A DNA stretch of 64,000 bases from Anaeromyces robustus (Eukaryota; Neocallimastigomycota; Neocallimastigomycetes; Neocallimastigales; Neocallimastigaceae): positions 40,001-104,000 of the forward strand of contig MCFG01000113.1 in NCBI GenBank assembly GCA_002104895.1. The letters are read 5' to 3'. Below, in pieces: positions 1 through 14,641 of this stretch. Each line of letters opens with the position of its first letter. Within the stretch, counting starts at the first letter, position 1. The translations under genes were made by a program, and so were the position numbers. The notes beneath the pieces are model-generated. The model was not told the DNA's origin. It ran no database searches and saw only the letters and a list, made by a program, of their open reading frames with translations.

Positions 1-3000
1 AGAGAGTTTAAAAATGAGAAGTAAGTGTTGTAATCAGGTTATTTTTTAACCATTAATAATATTAATAAAATAATAAAAAAAAAAAAAAAAAACAGTAATT
101 TAAGATTTGAGTATTTTTATTATTAATTATTGATTTATGATTTATGATTTATGATTGTTACTTATTCTATTATTCTATTATTATTATTATTAATTAATTA
201 ATTCATCGATTTAATAAATAAATAAATAAATAAACAGATAATTTAAATATAAAATCACATAAAATCATATCACTTATAAATTTCATTATTATTTAAATAA
301 ATAAATAAAATATATAAATTTATAATTATAAATCATTTTCAATATTTAATATTTAATATTCCATTCCATAACAGATTAATCAAAAAATATTTTGAGATTT
401 TATAAAATTTTGTTAATTTTAATGTTTAAATATGAAAATAAAAAAAAATAAAATAAAATAAAAGAAAAAAAATACATTATATAATTAAACTATAATTTAT
501 TGTTATTGTTATTGTTATTTTTCTTATTTATTTATAATTTATGCTATTATAAAGTATTTTTATATTAAACTTTTTTTTTTTTTTCAATTTTCTTTTTCCT
601 TTTAATTAATTAATTATTTGATTCTATAATGCTTCATTTAAATCTAATAAAAGAAAAGAAAAAAAATTATTCTTATTTTTATTTGACAATTTATTTATAA
701 TTGTAAAAAAAAAGAAAAAATAAAGAATTGTAATTAAAAAAAAAAAAAAAGAAAAAAGAAAAAGAAAAAGAAAATAAAGTAAAAAAAACTTTAAATTACT
801 TTAAAACTGTATTAATTTTTTTTTTCTATATTATAAAACATTTTATTTATTAATTGAAACTCATACTTTTTATGAATATAATTTAGATTTTATATTTTGT
901 TTTAAATCATAATTTAATTCATATAGTCTTTTCCGTTTTATTATTATTATTATTATTATTATGTTTTATTTTATAATAATACTAATAATAATTTAATAAT
1001 AAAATAAAGAAACAAAAAAAATAAAATTATATATTATATATTAAATATTAAATGTTTTTTTTTTAATATTAATAGTTAATATTATAAATTCATTATATAT
1101 ATATTTCATATATTTTGTATATTTTGTATATTTTATATATTCATTTTGTATTAACTCTAAATTTCTCATTGATCTTTTTTTATTTTTATTTTTTTAATAT
1201 TTTATCCCACTTTATAATCAGTTTATTAATTAATTATAATACCTTAACAAATTCCTTTACTTTTAAAAGCTGAAAAATGATTAAGAAAAAACATTTTTTA
1301 ATAAATAATAGTTAATATATAAAAATTATAATTAATACTTGAAACAATTTAATTTTTTAAAGTTTAATATTATTTTATTTTTTTTTTTAAATACAAAAAT
1401 AAAGTTTTTTTTTTAATGAATAAAAAAAAATTAAAAAAAAAAATATTCTATAAAAAAAGTAAATGAATGAATAAATAAATAAAAAATAGAAGCATTCTAT
1501 GATATTTTTTTTTAAAATATAAAAATTTAAAAAAAAAAAAAAGAAAATAAAGTTTTATAATGAAAATAAAATAAAATAAAATTGAAATGAAAAAAAGTAA
1601 ATAAAGTTTTATAAATGAAATAAAAATTAAAAAGAAAGTAAATAAAATAAAATATAAAATCAAATAATAATAATACTAATAATAAAAAAAAGGAACTTAA
1701 TTGATAATAATTGATGGAGTATTAAATAATATATAATTAAATAAAAACATAATAAATAAGTAATAATATATAGTGTATAATAATCAATCAATCAATAGTA
1801 ATAATAATAATAATAAAAAAACCAAATAAATAATTAAATTATATTAAAATAATATGGAATTATAATATGATAGATTAACGGATTAATGGAATAATAATAA
1901 ACAAATCAACAATCAATAAAGTTAAGTTAATAATAAATATTCTTTTTATCAAGTATTCTTTTTTTTATTTTTTTTTTTTTTACAATAATAATTAATAATA
2001 ATCAATAAATAACAATCAATCAATACTAATAAGCATCTTTTATTTAACAAACTTAAAATTATTCATTATTATTCTCTTTTTTTTTCTTTTTTCTTTTTTC
2101 TTTTTTATATAAAGTAATTTTTTTTTTATTAATGATACATTAAAACTAAAAAAAAAAAAAAATAAAAACTAAGATAGAAAAAAATAAAAAATAAAAAATA
2201 AAAAATAAAAAATAAAAAAATAGAAACATAGAAAAATGGAAATAAAAATTTTTATATTAAACTTTAATGTATATAAAATATTTAAAATTTGAATCAAAAA
2301 ATTAATATAAATGTTTTAATAAAGTACAAAAAATTATTATAATTTAAAAATTAATATAATAGTGAAATTTAAAATAATCACCAATTTATTATTTTTATTT
2401 AATTATTTATTAAAATTTCTTTTTAATCTATTTTTTAATTAAAAACCTTGGTATTATAATAATAATGATTATACTATTGAAATAGAATGATTCTTTATTT
2501 ATTTATATATATTTATCTATATATAAATATATATATAAATATATAGATAATAATTTAAATATTATAATTCTCTTATCTCCAATTGATAATAAATTTGTTT
2601 TCTTTTTTTTTTTTTGATAATATATTATAATATTGTTTTTTTTTTTATTTTATATTTTGTTATTATTTTTTTTATAGATATTTCTATTACATTCTATTTT
2701 TATGTTGATTTTTTTTTTGATGTATCGCGATATAAAACAATTAATTATTGTATTTTTTTTATTAATGAATTATATTTATTAATAAAAAAAAATAAAAGTC
2801 TTTTCAATTTTCTTTTTTTTATTTTTTTTTAAATATTATGCTAAATAATATTATAATAATAATAGATAATAATTAATAATAACAAATATGTAATACATAA
2901 TACATAATAAAATATTTATATTTATTTAATATTGCATAAATTATTTATATATAACAATTAAAATAATAAATTTTTTTATTTAAGATTTTTTATATATTTA

Positions 3001-3338
3001 TTTCTTTAATTTTTTATTTTGTTTTTTTTCTTAAATATAAAAAATGATTATTAATAATAAAAAAAATTTAAGAAAAAGGGGTAAAAAAAAATAAATTTAC
3101 ATTGCCATTCCGTTTATTCTAATTTAATTTTTTTTTGTGACATATTGAATTTCTATTAATGTGTATACAAATTTATATTAATTTATATTAATACATTAAT
3201 ACATTTTAATAATTAAATATTTCCATAATAAGTAATATTTTTCCTTATTGATATAATAATATATAAAAGTATATTGATTATTATATAATTAATATATAGA
3301 TAAAATATAATTATAATTTATTTTTATTTTTATTTTAA

Positions 3339-3369
<31 letters not shown>

Positions 3370-6097
3370 TCAACAAAATAATGTAATTAATGGATTAATT
3401 GTAATATATTATAAGATTTTTAGTTTTAAAATGTTTTAACGTACCATATAAATAAATTGAATCATCTTTTACCTAATAGTTTTATTGGTTTTTTTTCTTT
3501 TTTACAAATTATTATTAATTATTAATATTTATTGTCATAATTATTAGTAAAAAAAAGTTACAACATTTTAAAATAAAATAAAATAAAATAAAATAAAGTA
3601 AAATAATAAAAAATAGTAATAAAAAAATAATAATAAAAAAAAAGTATAATGATTTATAAATATATAATAAATAATAATTAATATATAAATAAATATTATT
3701 ATTAAATTATTTATTTATTCAATGAATTTATATATATAAAAAAAGTATTATGACCTATAAGCATAAACATATAACTATTAAATTAGCATGATGATTTGAA
3801 AATATATAAATATTTATTATATAAAAAAAAGTATGACATTTAAAATATATAAATATATAAATATAGTTGGATAAAAATATATATATGTAATTATAATTTT
3901 TTTATAAGAATAACACAGATGTATGAAAAGTTAAAGAGTAATGATCAATAATGTTATTAATAGATAATTAGTCATAATATTTATAATATTTTGAGTTTTA
4001 TAGAAAAATAGAATATCTTTTTTTTTTTTTTCTATATTATTAAAATAAATAAAGTAATATTAAAAAAAAAATAAATAAATAAGAAATAAATAAGAAATTG
4101 GATCAATAGAAAAATAGAAAATCAAAAAAAATAAAAAATAAAAAAAGAAAAAGAATTAACAAAAATGATTATGAACACAAGATAAATTAAGAAGATTCGA
4201 GATTATTTAACTTTTTTTTTATTTTATTTTATTTTATTTTTTTAAATGTAAATGTATTAAAAAAAATTTTTTTTTATTTTATTTTTTTGTTATTATTAAA
4301 TAGAATTTTAATATATACCAGATACAGCATTATTTATTTTGTTTATAAAAAAAAATTTTTTTTTTTTACGTTTTGAATATGTTTTAATTGTATACAAATG
4401 GTTAAAAAGAATTATCATGAAATAAATAATTAAATAAAAATAATAATAAAAATATTACTATTATTATTAATATTGTTTTTTTTATAATAAAATATATAAA
4501 AATAGTATTGTTGTCATTTTAATATTTTTATAGAATTTTTTTTATATTGTTTATATATATATTATTTCCCAATTTTTTTATTCTCATTCATTATAATATT
4601 AAATATTAAATATTTTTATTTATTTATTTATTTTTTTTTAATTTTATGCTGTATTAAAAACAATAGAGGAATAATTACCTTTAAAAAAAAATTTTTTTTT
4701 CTATTATTTATTATTAATTTTTTTCTATTATTTATGATTAAATAAATAAAATCCTATACAATTGTATCATATTATATAATTTTTATACATTATTATTAAT
4801 ATATTGTGTAGATTATAAGGATTTCTAAATTTGTATATAATATAATATTAAGCCGCTTCATTAAAAATTTTTATATATTGTTTTAATTAATATATTAAAT
4901 GTTATATATTATGTTTTAGTATTTAAATTAAAGATGACAAATAATATTTAATTATGATACTTTATAAACTAATTTTTTTATTTAACTTTATTATATATAT
5001 TATTTTATTACCTTTTTATTTATAAATTTGGATAAAAAAAAAATTTTTTTTTATATATATATTTTTTTATATTTATAATATATTAATAAAATTAATAATC
5101 CATTATATATAAAAAAAACAAATAAAAAATAATTAATAATATTTGTCAATATAAAAAAACTTTAAAATGTATTATTATTATTATAATCAATCATATTAAA
5201 TGAATTTATATATTTTTGTATATAGTGTCACCACTTCAACAATATTTCCTATTGTTCTTTTAAATAATATTAATTTTTTTTTTGTTATTAATTATTTTTA
5301 TAAAAATAAATAGAAAATTAAATAAATAAATAAATGTATAAATAAATAAATAAATAAAAAAAAGGAAAAATTTATGTAAAAATAATAAATTAATTAGGAG
5401 ATTTTTTATATATTATATTGTATATATTTTACCATTTTACCAAAATATATATTAATAAAAAAATTATAATATTTTTTTTTTAAAAAAAACTTCTTATATA
5501 TATTATATTTTATATTATATATAATTTTTTGTTTTTGTTTATTATATAATTTTTATATATTATATATAAATAAAATAGTATTTATCTTTATTTTTTTTTT
5601 AAAAAAATTAATATTACTATATTAGTAATATATTTTTTTAAAAAAAGAATAAAAAAAAAGGGAAATGAATTATTAAAAAAAAAAGAATTATTAAAAAAAA
5701 AGAGTTAAAAGGTTTTTTCAAACCAATATTTTTATATATTATTATATTATTGTTAATATATTTATTATAATTAAAAATAATATAAATAAGTTTAAAATAA
5801 TATTTTATTTATATGTAATTTATATATAATATTTTTTTTTTTTTATTTCTTTGTTATTATATCATAATATCATACATCAAATACTATAAAATGATTGGTT
5901 AGATCAATGATTATGATTTTTTTTGACTAAAAAGAAAAAATTTTTAGAAACATTTTTCATAATAATAATAAAAAAAGGAAATAAATTGGTTTTAATATTT
6001 TTTAATATTATATCATTATATCAAGTTTTAAAAAAAAAAGTTATCATAAACTTTAAATATTAATAATATTTTTTTTTACATAAATTGTTATCCTATA

Positions 6098-6300
6098 TCA
6101 TTAAATTTAAATTAATATGTGTTTTTTAATTAATTTATATAAATTAACCTTTTGTATCATATATTTTATTAATATTATTTTATATTAATATATCACTTTT
6201 TAATTAATTTATATAGAATTATGTTTGTTATTATATTAATTTTAAATTAATATGAAATTAATATGACTTTTTAATTAATTTATATTATCGATTTGTTTCA
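6098..6300. repeat. Three loosely spaced copies of an A/T motif
   Basis: The block TTTTTAATTAATTTATAT, preceded by an ATTAATATG-like stretch, recurs three times at roughly 70-90 bp spacing. It is probably a decayed tandem duplication. Low-complexity background makes chance a real alternative. Confidence 0.4.
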
Positions 6301-7392
6301 CATTAATTAGTAATATCATTCATTTTTTTAATTTAATATATTGATTGATCTTCCTATTTTAATATAAAAATAAACAAAATCATTTTAATGATTTTATCCC
6401 GTTATATTTTTTTGACTTATTAAAATAATATAAAAAAAAAACTATTTTATAAATTTTTAATATTTTTTTTTTTCCTTTTTCCTATTTTTTTTTTCCTATT
6501 TTTATTTATTCATTTAATCATTATATCCTTTTTTTTTATAGATATTTTAATAAATAAACTTTAATATTATATATTATGTATTATGTTTTAATAATTTTCA
6601 ACACAAATAAATAATTAATATTATAATATATAATATGTATACACATAAAAGTTTTAAATAAATAATTCTCATATTAAAATAATTAATAATTTTCATTTTG
6701 TTTTTCTTTTGTTAATATATTATAAGATTATCTATATATACATTATATACATTAGTAGAATAGTATTGTTGTATTATTATTTTTATTATTGTTAATAATA
6801 ATAATATTAATATTTTTTTTATTTCAATTTATTATTTAATCATATTAAATCATGTAAATCATCTAATTTTTTTTTAATATTGTAAATTCATATTATTTAT
6901 ACTTAATTAATTAATTAATTAATTAAATTTTTTTTATATAAATCTAAATATATTATATTATATTTTTTTGTTAAATAAATTGTTTGTTTTTATTTTTAAA
7001 TAAAAAAAATATTATTTATACGAACTTCTTTTTTTGTTAATAATAATAAACGTAAATGTAGTATTATTATTAATTACTATTATTTTCAAAAATTTATACA
7101 ATTTTTTTTATTATTAACGGCATTTATTAAATAATTATAAAATAATAATAATAATAACAATAATAATAATAATAAATAGCTTATATATAATGTATATAAT
7201 GTATATATCTTAATTTATATTTTTTAATTATTATTGAATTTTTTTTTTTTTAAATTTTTAAAGTGTTAAAATAATTAATTCTAATTATTATTTATTAAAT
7301 TTATTAAACAAAATAAAAAAAAAAGTATTAAATGTACTTAAATATTATTATTAAAAGTATGAATAATAATTAATTATTTTATTATACTTTAT

Positions 7393-7447
7393 CATTTGTT
7401 TGTTCATTGTTTAATTCATTGTTTATTCATTGTTTATTCATTGTTTG
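7393..7447 (+). repeat. Short tandem repeat of CATTGTTTATT-like units
   Basis: About five imperfect copies of a unit containing TTCATTGTTTA follow each other. It is a small minisatellite inside the AT desert with no coding context. Confidence 0.6.
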
Positions 7448-9189
7448 TAGTCATTGAAACAAATATAAAAAAAAATAATATTTTATTTATTAATATTTTT
7501 TTATTATATCGATATTTATTGTAAAGAATAGAAGAAACAAATCCACGTACACAAAATAATATTAAAATGTATATAATGCATCTAATGCATATAATATATA
7601 AAATGTAGATTTATTATTGTTGTTGTGATGTGATTATTAAAAAAAAATAATAAAAAAAAATAATAAAAAAAAAACAATAATAATAATTAATAATAATAAT
7701 TAATAATAATAATTAATAATAAATAATAATTAATAATAATCATTCATAATCATCATAATAATTCATAATTAGTAATGATTTATTAATTTAACTAATTTTA
7801 TTTAGATATTAGATATTAGATCTAATATATTTATATTTATTATATTTTATATATTTTATATATTTTATATATTTTATATATTTTATATATTTTATCTATG
7901 AAAAAAAAAAAAAATTCCATAAAAAAGAAAAAATAAAAAATTAAAAAAAGGTTAAATTATATAGAAAACCTTGAAATTTAATAAAAAAATATGGAAAAAT
8001 GGAAAATTATAATAAAAAAAATTCATATTAATGCCAAGTCTATATAAATTTTGTATATTAAAAAAATCCCTTAATTAATTTATTAAAAAATTTATAATTT
8101 TAAAAAACAAAAAAAAAAAAAAATAAAAAAAAAAAAAAATTAATTAATTAATAATAAAGTTGGGTATTTTTTTTTTTAAAAAAAAAAAAAAAAATTGAGT
8201 TTTTTAATATTTTATTATACACAAAAACAATCATGTTTTATTAATTTTCAAATTCAGTAAATGTGTGTTTTTATTATTATTATTATTATTTTATTATTTT
8301 TTTTATTATTTATTATTATTATTGTTTTTTTTAATAATTTCAAAATTGTAAATTTACTAAGCCTTATTTTATTATTATTATTATAATAGGGAATTTTTTA
8401 TTTTTTAATATATTTAATTATTATTAACTAAAAGGTTCATATATTATATTATTTATGTATGATTCATCATGTCCTCATTTTATATATAATATTTGATAAA
8501 TAATAAGAAACTTAAATTCAAAAATAAAAATTTAAAACTTTTAAATATTTTTTTTATTTTAATATTTTTTTAAACTTATTTCTTAATTGCTATCTAATAA
8601 TTATCTTTATATATAAAAAAAAATTCAATAATAAATAGTCATTTTATACAACAGTTTATATCTTACTGCCTTCTTTTTTGGGAATAAATATAAATATAAT
8701 TTTATTTATATAGATAGAAAAAAAAAAAAAAAAAAAAAAAAAAAGGAAAACAAAAAATTTTGCCAAGTCTTTTATTTATAATAAATAAACAAATATATTT
8801 AAAAATTATTAAAATCAAATAATAAAAATTTTATAAACAAATTTTCAAATTCTTTATATCTAATATTTCTAAATTATTTATATTTGTTATATTTTACCTT
8901 TTATTATAGAGAATTTTTTTATTTTATTTTATTTTATTTTATTTTATTTTTAAGAAATTATTGATAATAAAAAAATTATTAATAACAAATAAAAAAAAAA
9001 AAAGTTAAAAAAATTTTTCTATAGAAAAAAAAAAAAAAGGTATATATATATATATATATATCAATTTAAATAATAATGTAAAGTAGATTTTTAACCTTTG
9101 GTTCATAATAATAATTTAAATAAATGTTTTAAAAACCTTTTTTTTCTTCTTTTTTTTTCCTTTATAATATAACCCCCCAAAAAACTATA

Positions 9190-9219
9190 TATATATATTA
9201 CTAGTACCGTTTTTATTAT

Positions 9220-9252
<33 letters not shown>

Positions 9253-9510
9253 TGTCAATCTCATAAAGTATGTAAATAAGAAGAAGATATTATTTTATAA
9301 ACCTTTTTATTTAAAGATGTTCAAATTATTATTAGTAGTATTAAATAAGGAATCGTTTTTCTTATCTTATCTTCAAAAATATTAATAAAAAAAAAGTAAA
9401 AGAGGTTATCATTTCATAGGTTGAAATCCAGTGTATTTTCATTCTAATTAAAAAAAAAGTTAAGAACACTTAACTATCCAATAATTCCAATGTTCAAAAT
9501 AATTACTCAT
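9190..9510. repeat. Diverged second copy of the sequence at 44.8-45.13 kb
   Basis: The stretch shows collinear matches, in the same orientation, to the antisense strand of the 246-codon frame at 44469-45209. Shared blocks in the same order include GTAC-GTTTTT, CAATCTCA-AAAGTATG, AAAG-TGTTCAA, AAGAGGT-AT and CCAATGTTCAAAA. The match breaks at the point where the partner locus has its hairpin and this locus has the satellite. Similarity may start a little further left, near 9080, but is weak there. It marks a repeat family present at least twice in the window. Confidence 0.65.
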
Positions 9511-11630
9511 CTTATACATCTTATTATCTTCGTTTGGCAATAAAATCATTTAAAAGAATTGATTTTTCATTTTATCTTTATTTAATCATAAGGATAGTAG
9601 GAAGAAATGATTAAATGCTCACCTTAATTTTGTTTGACAGGACAGTAAGAAAAAATGATAGTAATTTAAGAAGAAATGATGATTCATTTTATCTTGTTTA
9701 GCAATAAGGGCAGTAAGAAGAAAGGATTGCTCACTTTATTTTGTTTGACAATAAGATCAGTAGGAATGGGAATAAATGATTGATTGTTCGCCATATCTTG
9801 TTTGACTCTGTTTGACTCTTTTTGACAGGAAAATAAGAAAAAATGATTGATTGCTCGCCTTATCTTATTTGACTCTGTTTAACAGAAAAGTAAGAAAAAA
9901 TGATTGTATGAAGAAATGATGAATTGCTTACCTTACCTTGTTTGACAGGACAGTAAGAAAAAAAATGATTATAAGAAGGAATAATGATTCATCTTATCTT
10001 GTTTGGCAATAAGGGCAGTAAGAAGGAATAATGATTCATCTTATCTTGTTTAATAATAAAAACAGTAAGAAGGAATAATGATTCATCTTATCTTGTTTGG
10101 CAATAAGGGCAGTAAGAAGGAATAATGATTCATCTTATCTTGTTTGACAATTAGGACAGTATGAATAAATGATTGATTGCTCGCCATACCTTATTTTATA
10201 ATAAGAACAGTATTAATAAATGATTGATTGCTCGGCTTACCTTATTTATTTAATAATAAGGACATTATGAATAATTGATTGTTTGTTCGTCTTACCTTGT
10301 TTGACAATAAGGACAGTAGGAAGAAATGATTGATGGCTCACACCTTATCTTGTTTGATTCCGTTTGACAGGAAAATAAGAAAAAAATGATTAATGACTCA
10401 TCTTTCCTTGTTTGATTTAATTTAACAATAAGAACAGTAAGAATAAATGATTGATTGCTCGCCTTATCTTGTTTGACTTTGTTTGATAATAAAACCAGTA
10501 AGAAGAAATGATTTCAAGAAGAAATGATTTCAAGAAGAAATAATTCTTTACTTTATCTTGTTCAACAATAAAATCAGTATGAAGGAATAATTGCTCACTT
10601 TACTTTATTTGTCAATAAAGACAGTAGGAAGAAATAATTGGTTACCTTACTTTATTTGACAATAAAAACAGTAAGAAGAAATGATTGATTGCTCGTCTTA
10701 TCTTGTTTGACCTCTTTTAATAATAATGACAGTAAGAATAAATTATTTTAAGAATAATTCTTTACTTTATCTTGTTCAACAATAAAGATAGTAGAAAGAA
10801 ATAATTACTCACCTTACCTTGTTTGACAATGAAAACAATAAGAAGAACTGATTGTAAAAAGAAATGATTGATTGCTCATCTTTTCTTGTTTGACAGAAAA
10901 ATAAGAAAAAATGATTGATTGCTCAGCTTACCTTATTTGACAATAAGGGCAGTAGGAAGAAATAATTGATGGCTCACACCTTATCTTGTTTGACTCTGTT
11001 TGACAGGAAAATAAGAAAAAATGATTGATTGTTTACCTTATCTTGTTTGACAATAAAAAACAATAAGAAGAAATGATTGTAAAAAGAAATGGTTGATAGC
11101 TCATCTTATCTTGTTTGATTTGGTTTGACAATAAAGATAGTAGAAAGAAATGATTGATTGATTGCCTTATCTTGTTTGACCTTGTTTGATAATAAGAACA
11201 ATAAGAAGAACTGATTGTAAAAGGTTGATAGTCCACTTTACCTTGTTTGAAAATAAGGGCAATAGGAAAAAAATGATGGTAAGAAGAAATGATAGATGGT
11301 TTACCTTATTTTGTTTGACCTTGTTTGATAATAAGAACAATAAGAAGAACTGATTGTAAAAGGTTGATATAGTTCACTTTACCTTGTTTGACAATAAGGG
11401 CAATAGGAAAAAAATGATGGTAAGAAGAAATGATAGATGGTTTACCTTATTTTGTTTGACAAAACAGTAAGAAGAAATGATTGATTGCAACCTTTTTTTA
11501 GTTGATAATAAGAACAATAAGAAGAAATGATTTTTAGTTCACTTTTTCTTGTTTGATAATAAGGACAGTAAAAAGAAATAATGATTTACTTTGCCTTTGT
11601 TTGACAATAAGAATAATAACAAGGGCATTC
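9510..11630. repeat. Degenerate hairpin satellite array, about 40 units
   Basis: About 2.1 kb of imperfect tandem units, roughly 45-65 bp each, clearly richer in G and C than its surroundings. The core is CTTATCTTGTTTGACAATAA, followed by GGACAGTAAGAAGAAATGAT and a TGATTGCTCACC-like spacer. The core is itself an imperfect palindrome, CCTTA...TTGT/ACAA...TAAGG. Units vary by small indels, and some carry a doubled GTTTGACTCT piece. On the minus strand each core ends in ACAAGGTAAG, which resembles a 5' splice site. The 67-codon minus frame at 11033-11236 is only a slice of the array. No function is visible. Confidence 0.85.
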
Positions 11631-11670
11631 GCTTGAAATTTTATTCTGTTAACTTCTTAAAGGAGGTATA
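11612..11670. repeat. Right flank of the satellite, matching 45174-45230
   Basis: Beyond the last unit the sequence AAGGGCATTCGCTTGAAA, then a TTCTTAAAGGAGG-like block, matches AAGGGTATTCTTTTGAAA and the following block at 45.18-45.23 kb. With the left flank at 9190-9510, this places the array inside a copy of that sequence. Confidence 0.6.
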
Positions 11671-11694
11671 GATTTTAATTAATTAAGAATTGGT

Positions 11695-14187
<2,493 letters not shown>

Positions 14188-14333
14188 TAATGATAATAAT
14201 AATAAATATAATACTAAAAACTCAAAAAATATGATTTTTATGTAATTTAATATAAATTGTGTAAATAATACAGATTAATAGTATATATTTAATTTATACA
14301 AAAACAATATATATCATATTATGAATATAACAA

Positions 14334-14360
14334 TATAAGTAATACTAATTACTTATTATA
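14334..14360. repeat. Short palindrome TAAGTAAT-ACTA-ATTACTTA
   Basis: Perfect 8-bp arms around ACTA at 14336-14355, with imperfect outward extension. The 15-mer TAAGTAATACTAATT recurs at 48770 inside a larger palindrome. Confidence 0.6.
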
Positions 14361-14375
14361 TAGGATAATTAGAGA

Positions 14376-14641
14376 TTATTGAATGGTTTCCCCAAATATT
14401 TGTAACATATCATATAAATAATATATATTTTTAGAATATATAGGTACTTTTTTATTAATTATATTAATACTAAAAGGAATATTTAATATTTTACTTATAC
14501 AATTTATCAATAAATGGGTATCATAATTATCATCAATAATCATTTCATCTAGTATACTCATTGAATAAAACAATAATGTTAAATAATCTACATTAATAGA
14601 AATATTACTTTTTATATATTCATATGAATATTTTATGCTTT
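14376..14641 (-). CDS. Orphan small reading frame, possibly a terminal exon or gene remnant
   Basis: A frame of about 85 codons stays open on the minus strand, with a mixed amino-acid composition unlike the surrounding A/T noise. It contains DEMIIDDNYDTHLL and ends YLYDMLQIFGETIQ. Only the last 65 codons follow a Met. It may begin after an acceptor-like TTTTTAAAG near 14642, but no upstream exon is visible. The segment ATATTTGTAACATATCATAT near its 3' end occurs again at about 14842. I do not recognise a family. It may be the 3' end of a decayed gene. Confidence 0.4.

Larger units (their letters stand above)
1..9080. other. AT-only intergenic desert, no gene seen
   Basis: Almost pure A/T with poly-A, poly-T and short A/T microsatellites. 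The few open frames (for example 1448-1663 and 2614-2832) encode only Phe, Ile, Leu, Tyr and Lys strings expected from T-runs. I see no complex-composition coding stretch, tRNA or rRNA here. Confidence 0.75.

Noticed and set aside
7640-7760. CRISPR-like repeats
   Set aside because: AATTAATAAT-type microsatellite without unique spacers; not expected in a eukaryotic nuclear genome.
11033-11236. 67-codon frame within the satellite
   Set aside because: An accidental open slice of the repeat units. Neighbouring units do not keep the frame.
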